DNA from: Prostheceraeus crozeri
Lineage: Eukaryota > Platyhelminthes > Polycladida > Euryleptidae
Assembly: GCA_907163375.1 (NCBI GenBank)
Contig: CAJQUW010011278.1
Span: 102,727 to 166,726 of the forward strand
Reading direction: 5' to 3'
DNA length: 64,000 bases
This document shows, piece by piece, positions 59,369 through 64,000 of this stretch. The notes under the pieces are model-generated. The model did no database searches and was not told the origin of the DNA. It worked only from the letters and a program-made list of their open reading frames with translations. The translations under genes and the position numbers were made by a program. How positions within the stretch are numbered: the first letter of the stretch is position 1; every line of letters begins with the position of its first letter.

Positions 59369-61915
59369 TGTACAATCCGTGTGAGTACTTCTGATAATGG
59401 TTATTCGGATAATGCTTATGATAGTGGTTTTGATAAGGCATAGCACTTCGTCCGCGCATTTCGTGAAATAATCTTGAAACACAGTCGCGGACAGATTTAT
59501 CATATTTTGTGATATATGAATAACTCTCACTTAAATGCTGCTACTTATGTTTCATATTTAGTAGTAAACATAAAACAGATATTTTGCAAGCATTCCCTTA
59601 ATATGTATCAATCGCTTTTCCAAAATTTGCTTTTACAATGTTTCTATTTTTCGTATTCGCAAATGCCATAAGACCGCTATCGAAAGATTGAATGTTTTGA
59701 AAATACATCGCTTCACTTCATGGCATTCAGTTCTATAAATATTCACTGTTCTAGTCTCACAATGACAAGATTCGCCAGGACTTAAATCAGAATCTTCAAA
59801 TTGAAAGGGCTATTAAGTATTTGATATTTCGTCGCGCAATGCAGACGATCAGTAACCCGAATCCGAACCTGACCCACGCACTTCAATCCGAACAAGACCC
59901 GACCGGACTCGAATATCTATTTATCTTTAGGTGTGAACCTTAACGCAGCGAAATCAGGAATCATCAATAGACTTCGTTCACATCTCTCAATATCACCACA
60001 ACTCCCTATTCAAACACAAAGTTAAACTCAGAATAAATTTATCAGATAAATTATCTGGATTGATAATCGACTGCTATACTTTCAACACGCTATTGACATA
60101 TCGTCTAAGTTAGCACCCCAGCAATATTCAACTATGTTGTTGCACAACGTAAACAGAATTCTATTAAGAAATTCAAGTCAAATCAAAAATATATATTTTC
60201 TATAAAACAACCAGTAGTTTTACTTAGATTGTGTTTTCAGAGAGCAACATTTTCTCAAATACAACCCGCACGCAACTTTCTCATTTGCAAAATTTTGAGA
60301 ATTTTATTTTTTATAAAACCAGTGCTTTTGTAGTGACTAGCCTACATGTAAGTCCGAAGTTTTTATATTGTCTAACATTGACTGCTAATTGTTCAACGGT
60401 TGGTGTAACTACAAGTACTTGTTTTTCAAATTCTCAACATAACACACATAATATTTACTTTATTGATCCCGGTGCTGCATATTTTAATCATATTTGCTTG
60501 TTTAAGAAATGCTTTCATTGCGTTCTTTCGTATGAAATGTAGTTCTAATCAAAAAGACAATGAATGAAAGAATCGACCATAGTTCAACTCACCTAAAATG
60601 AAAATATAAACCGATCAATAAAAATATAATGGCCAATATCACATCATCACAGCACAAGCTTGCAAAATTTGAACGCATTCTTCTTGCATTCACCATTACA
60701 TGTAACTCATTTCATACTTGTAAAGAATTTTGTGCACGTATGTAGTTGCATGCTGTATATTGTTGTACATGATCATAGGAAGTACTGAGCGCTTGCACTC
60801 GCAATTTTGACCGCTTTGCTTCATTCGTAGATTTGTTTCCTTCTTAGAAAAAATTAGAATCAAATAAAACCCAAGGCCGATTTTCTTAGCACATCTGACT
60901 TCTTCATTTCAGTCATTTAATGTCTTTGAATTTTTACACTTGTTTATAGATAGATAAACGCGGAAGAAATTAAGTGGAACCTATACAAGAAGCAAACTGA
61001 TGTCAATGGAAAATACTTTATTAATAATGTCAATCAAATACATCGACTGTCTGTTCATGTAAGAGGATAGTCCTTCTATGAGGGTCTCTGTATGAGGTTC
61101 CAAACTGAATGGGTTACGAGGGAATTCTACAAACGGATTCCTCACACGCTGGTCCGACTGCTAACAAAATAGTATGTCAAATATGTCGATCCATAATCAA
61201 AATCACAGAGAGAAAGCGAGCGACAAAGATGGATAGGAACATCAAAAGCGAATGAGTTACTTCGGAGATGAACTTTTAAACTAATGGATGGCGTAGAAAT
61301 GGAGGAATTTTGAAAAACAAAACTAAAACTTCCCGCAACTGACATGGAAGAAATATTTGATGTTTAGGAAATAGTTAACTTTTCGAATCAGAAAAGTCTA
61401 ATGGACTGTCAATGTGCTGACTACGCCTGTCAGGTAGTTCCACGATTTTCGTTTAGTTACTATTGATAACTTAATTTGCAAATTCTTGTCTTAACATTCC
61501 ACTGTCACATTGAAATGAAGATTTAGAGTTCGTGAGATGAGAATGACATGGCTATTGTACACAGATGTTTCAGATGTGAGTTTCCAACGATTAACTTACA
61601 CAACTTCTTTCCCTTTTCATTACAAAACTATCAATATTTCTTTAGTTTCCACAGATGTAGAAAATTGTAAGCTGTCTGTTTAATCTGTGGGTGAAAAGTT
61701 TGCACCGGAAATTAATTTCAGAATTTCAATTTAATAAAACAGATGCATGCACGGTAGTTCCCTACCGATGAAACCGGATTTTCCACTTTCCTTCAGTCAT
61801 GGTTCAGCTAAAATAGGTTGGAATGGTAGTCAACGTTCTTGATGGTTATTTTAGCCGCTCAGTTAGCGTCGATCTAAGTTAATGTTGTTACAAGTAGACT
61901 TCAAGAAGAATGAAA
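59369..61915. other. Unassigned DNA
   Basis: Contains the second copy of the short dispersed repeat (60,085-60,125, matching 14,743-14,780). No gene recognised; the 103-codon frame at 60,231 matches nothing. Confidence 0.4.
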
Positions 61916-61919
61916 GCAT

Positions 61920-62290
61920 CATAGAGTAGGTATTGGTAGTGTCAATTCACAAGATGTCAGGATGCTGTTCAAATTTTTATATTCAGTTTTGTTACAAAGA
62001 TTGAGTGCCTTAAGTCCAAAAATGCTTGAACAATTTAAAAAGACAATTTTTGGAAATTGTTGATGTTCATTCATACTATCTATTCGATATTTGAGATTTT
62101 GATATTTAAGTAATATGAAACTTGCTAGATATCAAATGAAATAAAAGTTTTCTAACAAGAATCCAAAATCTTAGTTCCCAACTTAGAAGGAAATTAAGTT
62201 GATTACTAAATTAATGTCATGAGCAGCATAAATCTAGGTCTTCATACAAGAAAAATTGAAAGCTTTTTCTGCTTCTTGCCTAAATCTACG
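61920..62290 (-). repeat. Family MX repeat, copy 7 (partial, inverted)
   Basis: Begins CATCATAGAGTAGGTATTGG, then carries AATATGAAACTTGCTAGATA, AGAAGGAAATTAAG, ATGTCATGAGC and GCTTCTTGCC in the order of copy 1, ending near 62,290 without the proximal half. Confidence 0.5.
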
Positions 62291-62349
62291 AGTTTTTTAG
62301 CTTAGCAAATTTAGCTAATATCTAAAATGCTACATAAATCTGTTATGTG

Positions 62350-62925
62350 CCCTCTGTGCGCTCTCTCGGGGTTCATCTCGACTCACATACAGTATGTTGA
62401 TGACAAAGCATCTTTCCAACGCTGTGTCTTCCTCCTTTTCAACTATGAGACAGATTAGATCTATCGGACCTTTTTCCTGACACTTTTCTGCCACTGCCCT
62501 TATTCAGACCTTAGTAATCACCGAACTAAATCACAACATCGCCTCTCAGTCTAATGACTCTGATTTTGTCGATTTTATAACTCTGAAGTGTACAGAATGC
62601 GGCTGTACGTATCAAATTCAGTCTCAAGCCATATGACTAGATCACACTCCTCACTTGCGCGAATTACGATGACTTCGTTTGATTTTCGTTCGCCCATCCT
62701 AGTGTTTCATGTGCATTCGCGGCTGGGCAGCGTCCTATCTCACCGACCTCATCGTCAAAACTTCAGTGCTCACTGCCCGCTCTCATCTCCGCTCCCCAAG
62801 CTCTGATTGCTCATGCTGTTTGTCGACCACCCTTAGAGGCCGGTCTTCTTCAATTTCTATTCACGCATTCAAATTGACTCTCTATATACATGCTCGTGTC
62901 ACACACTTTTCTTAATGTGCAATTC
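62350..62925 (+). pseudogene. L2/CR1-like LINE tail, decayed
   Basis: Frames give STHIQYVDDKASFQ (probable RT palm YxDD), later VQNAAVRIKFSLKPYD and RGWAASYLTDLIVKTSVLTA followed by LRSPSSDC, the 'QNAAARL...HGLAPSYL.DL...R.LRSS' C-terminal pattern of L2/CR1-type LINEs. 5'-truncated with several frame breaks. A different family from the 20.4 kb tail. Confidence 0.65.
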
Positions 62926-64000
62926 TGTAGAATGGCCTAGAAGTAAACAAGAGACGACAAGTCACTTATTCATGTGAAATAATGAGAAAATTGGAATCCT
63001 ATGAGTAGTTGACTTCATCAACGCTGCATTCTCTGACGCACACCATGTTGTTTTATCGCTCTCTCGTGCATCAATCAGCAAAAGCGTCACATTCGTTACA
63101 TCAATCTTGAAGAATATCAAAGTGCATGTGTAGCTTTCAAGCTTCTCAAATCAAATGATTACAGTGCTCATTGCAGTAACCGCGATTCATTTAAATATAA
63201 GGCACTTCACTGAAGTTCACTGCGTCGCTCGCTTCAATCGTTCGGTCAACATCTGTGCTTGCAAAGCAAATGATGAGAAATTGTCTATTTTTCCTTATTA
63301 TCTTCACATAATCAGTAAAACATTTTGCTGAGTCATCGCTTAGCACCAGTTAATTTTGCATTTGCTAATTATTTGTCAAATAGATAATAAGCCACAGGAA
63401 AATGTAGATCCTTCCTGATTGGACTATATACTCTATCAAGTGAAGACTGATGATTTATCAGATCGATGCTCACTCGCTTTCTCTTTGCTGCGGTGCCACC
63501 CATTTAATCATCACCATGACATTTGGCAGACTCAAAGTCGTTGAGTTTCTCGAATACTGTCTCAAGAAATCCTGCAGAATCAGGCTAATGCTTCAAAAAG
63601 AGAATTGAAATCAGTGCAGTATGGAAGGGTGTCACAAAGAACGTCGAAAGAAGCTTGGGTTCATAACGTTTGAATCAAAGAAGCTACATTATATTTAAAA
63701 CATGTTGTAGAAGCGACCGAGTTCTCAGTTCTATGTGTAAGTAAGCAAGCGTTTATTCAGTCAGTGAAAATCGTAAAATACGTGAAAGTGACATGAAATG
63801 AGAGGTAATAGCGAAAAGCTACAACATTGAATCAAATCAAAGATGCCTCAAAGGCACGTATAACCACATGATTGAATGAGTGAAGTCTTCGAGATGATCT
63901 CATGCTTTGAATGTACAAATAACCACTTCTTGGTGAACGAGAAGGAATTAAAGGATGAAGTGGATGGTCAATATGAATTTCACAGTTGTTGAGAAATTTA
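62926..64000. other. Unassigned DNA
   Basis: No gene or element recognised to the end of the window. Confidence 0.4.

Overview
This is an AT-rich stretch of an animal nuclear genome. It carries no complete host gene that I can recognise and is dominated by transposable elements. The mix (Penelope-like elements, CR1/L2-like and RTE-like LINEs, a tRNA-derived SINE, hAT-like elements, a DUF4817-type Tc1/mariner element, a Crypton-like tyrosine-recombinase element and many long-TIR non-autonomous elements) fits a marine invertebrate. Recurrent AGGCCTA and ACATGTACATGTA words made me think of an echinoderm or hemichordate, but that is only an impression.

Layout. 1-19.1 kb is mostly unassigned AT-rich DNA, with one possible small exon (about 3.9 kb), one anonymous open frame (6.17-6.49 kb) and a block of C-over-G strand bias (15.3-18.5 kb). 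19.1-25.4 kb holds copies of an ~840-bp TIR repeat (here 'family MX'), a LINE tail, and a TTAA-flanked element (22,355-25,122) into which an MX copy and a 771-bp hAT-type MITE have inserted. 25.4-26.8 kb is a nearly whole Tc1/mariner-superfamily element with TA duplications. 26.9-33.2 kb has three GIY-YIG remnants of Penelope-like elements, a second hAT MITE and a CpG-rich patch. 33.6-36.3 kb is an MX copy split by a 1,863-bp element with a perfect 8-bp target duplication. 36.6-40.2 kb is a repeat-rich block with a tRNA-SINE and a long inverted repeat around decayed Cys-rich coding sequence. 41-45 kb holds LINE and hAT debris.

46,369-49,406 is the most unusual object. It is a 3,038-bp hAT-like transposon with an 8-bp target duplication. 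Its divergent transposase gene contains a well preserved intron, and the 3' end of that gene is also present as an almost identical inverted copy at the 5' end of the element. 49.9-50.6 kb is another MX copy. 52.4-58.5 kb contains a nearly full ORF2 of a CR1/L2-group LINE (52,975-55,753) and a Crypton-like element (about 56,478-58,377) that seems to sit inside another repeat family, with an 8-bp repeat (ACGAATAC) on each side. 59.1-59.4 kb is a long (AG)n microsatellite. The remainder is anonymous except for an MX fragment (about 61.9 kb) and an L2/CR1-like LINE tail (62.35-62.93 kb).

The reading frames found are those of selfish elements and do not form a host pathway. What can be reconstructed is a history of nested insertions, several of them resolved to the base by target-site duplications. 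No LTR retroelement, retrovirus or capsid-bearing element was identified.
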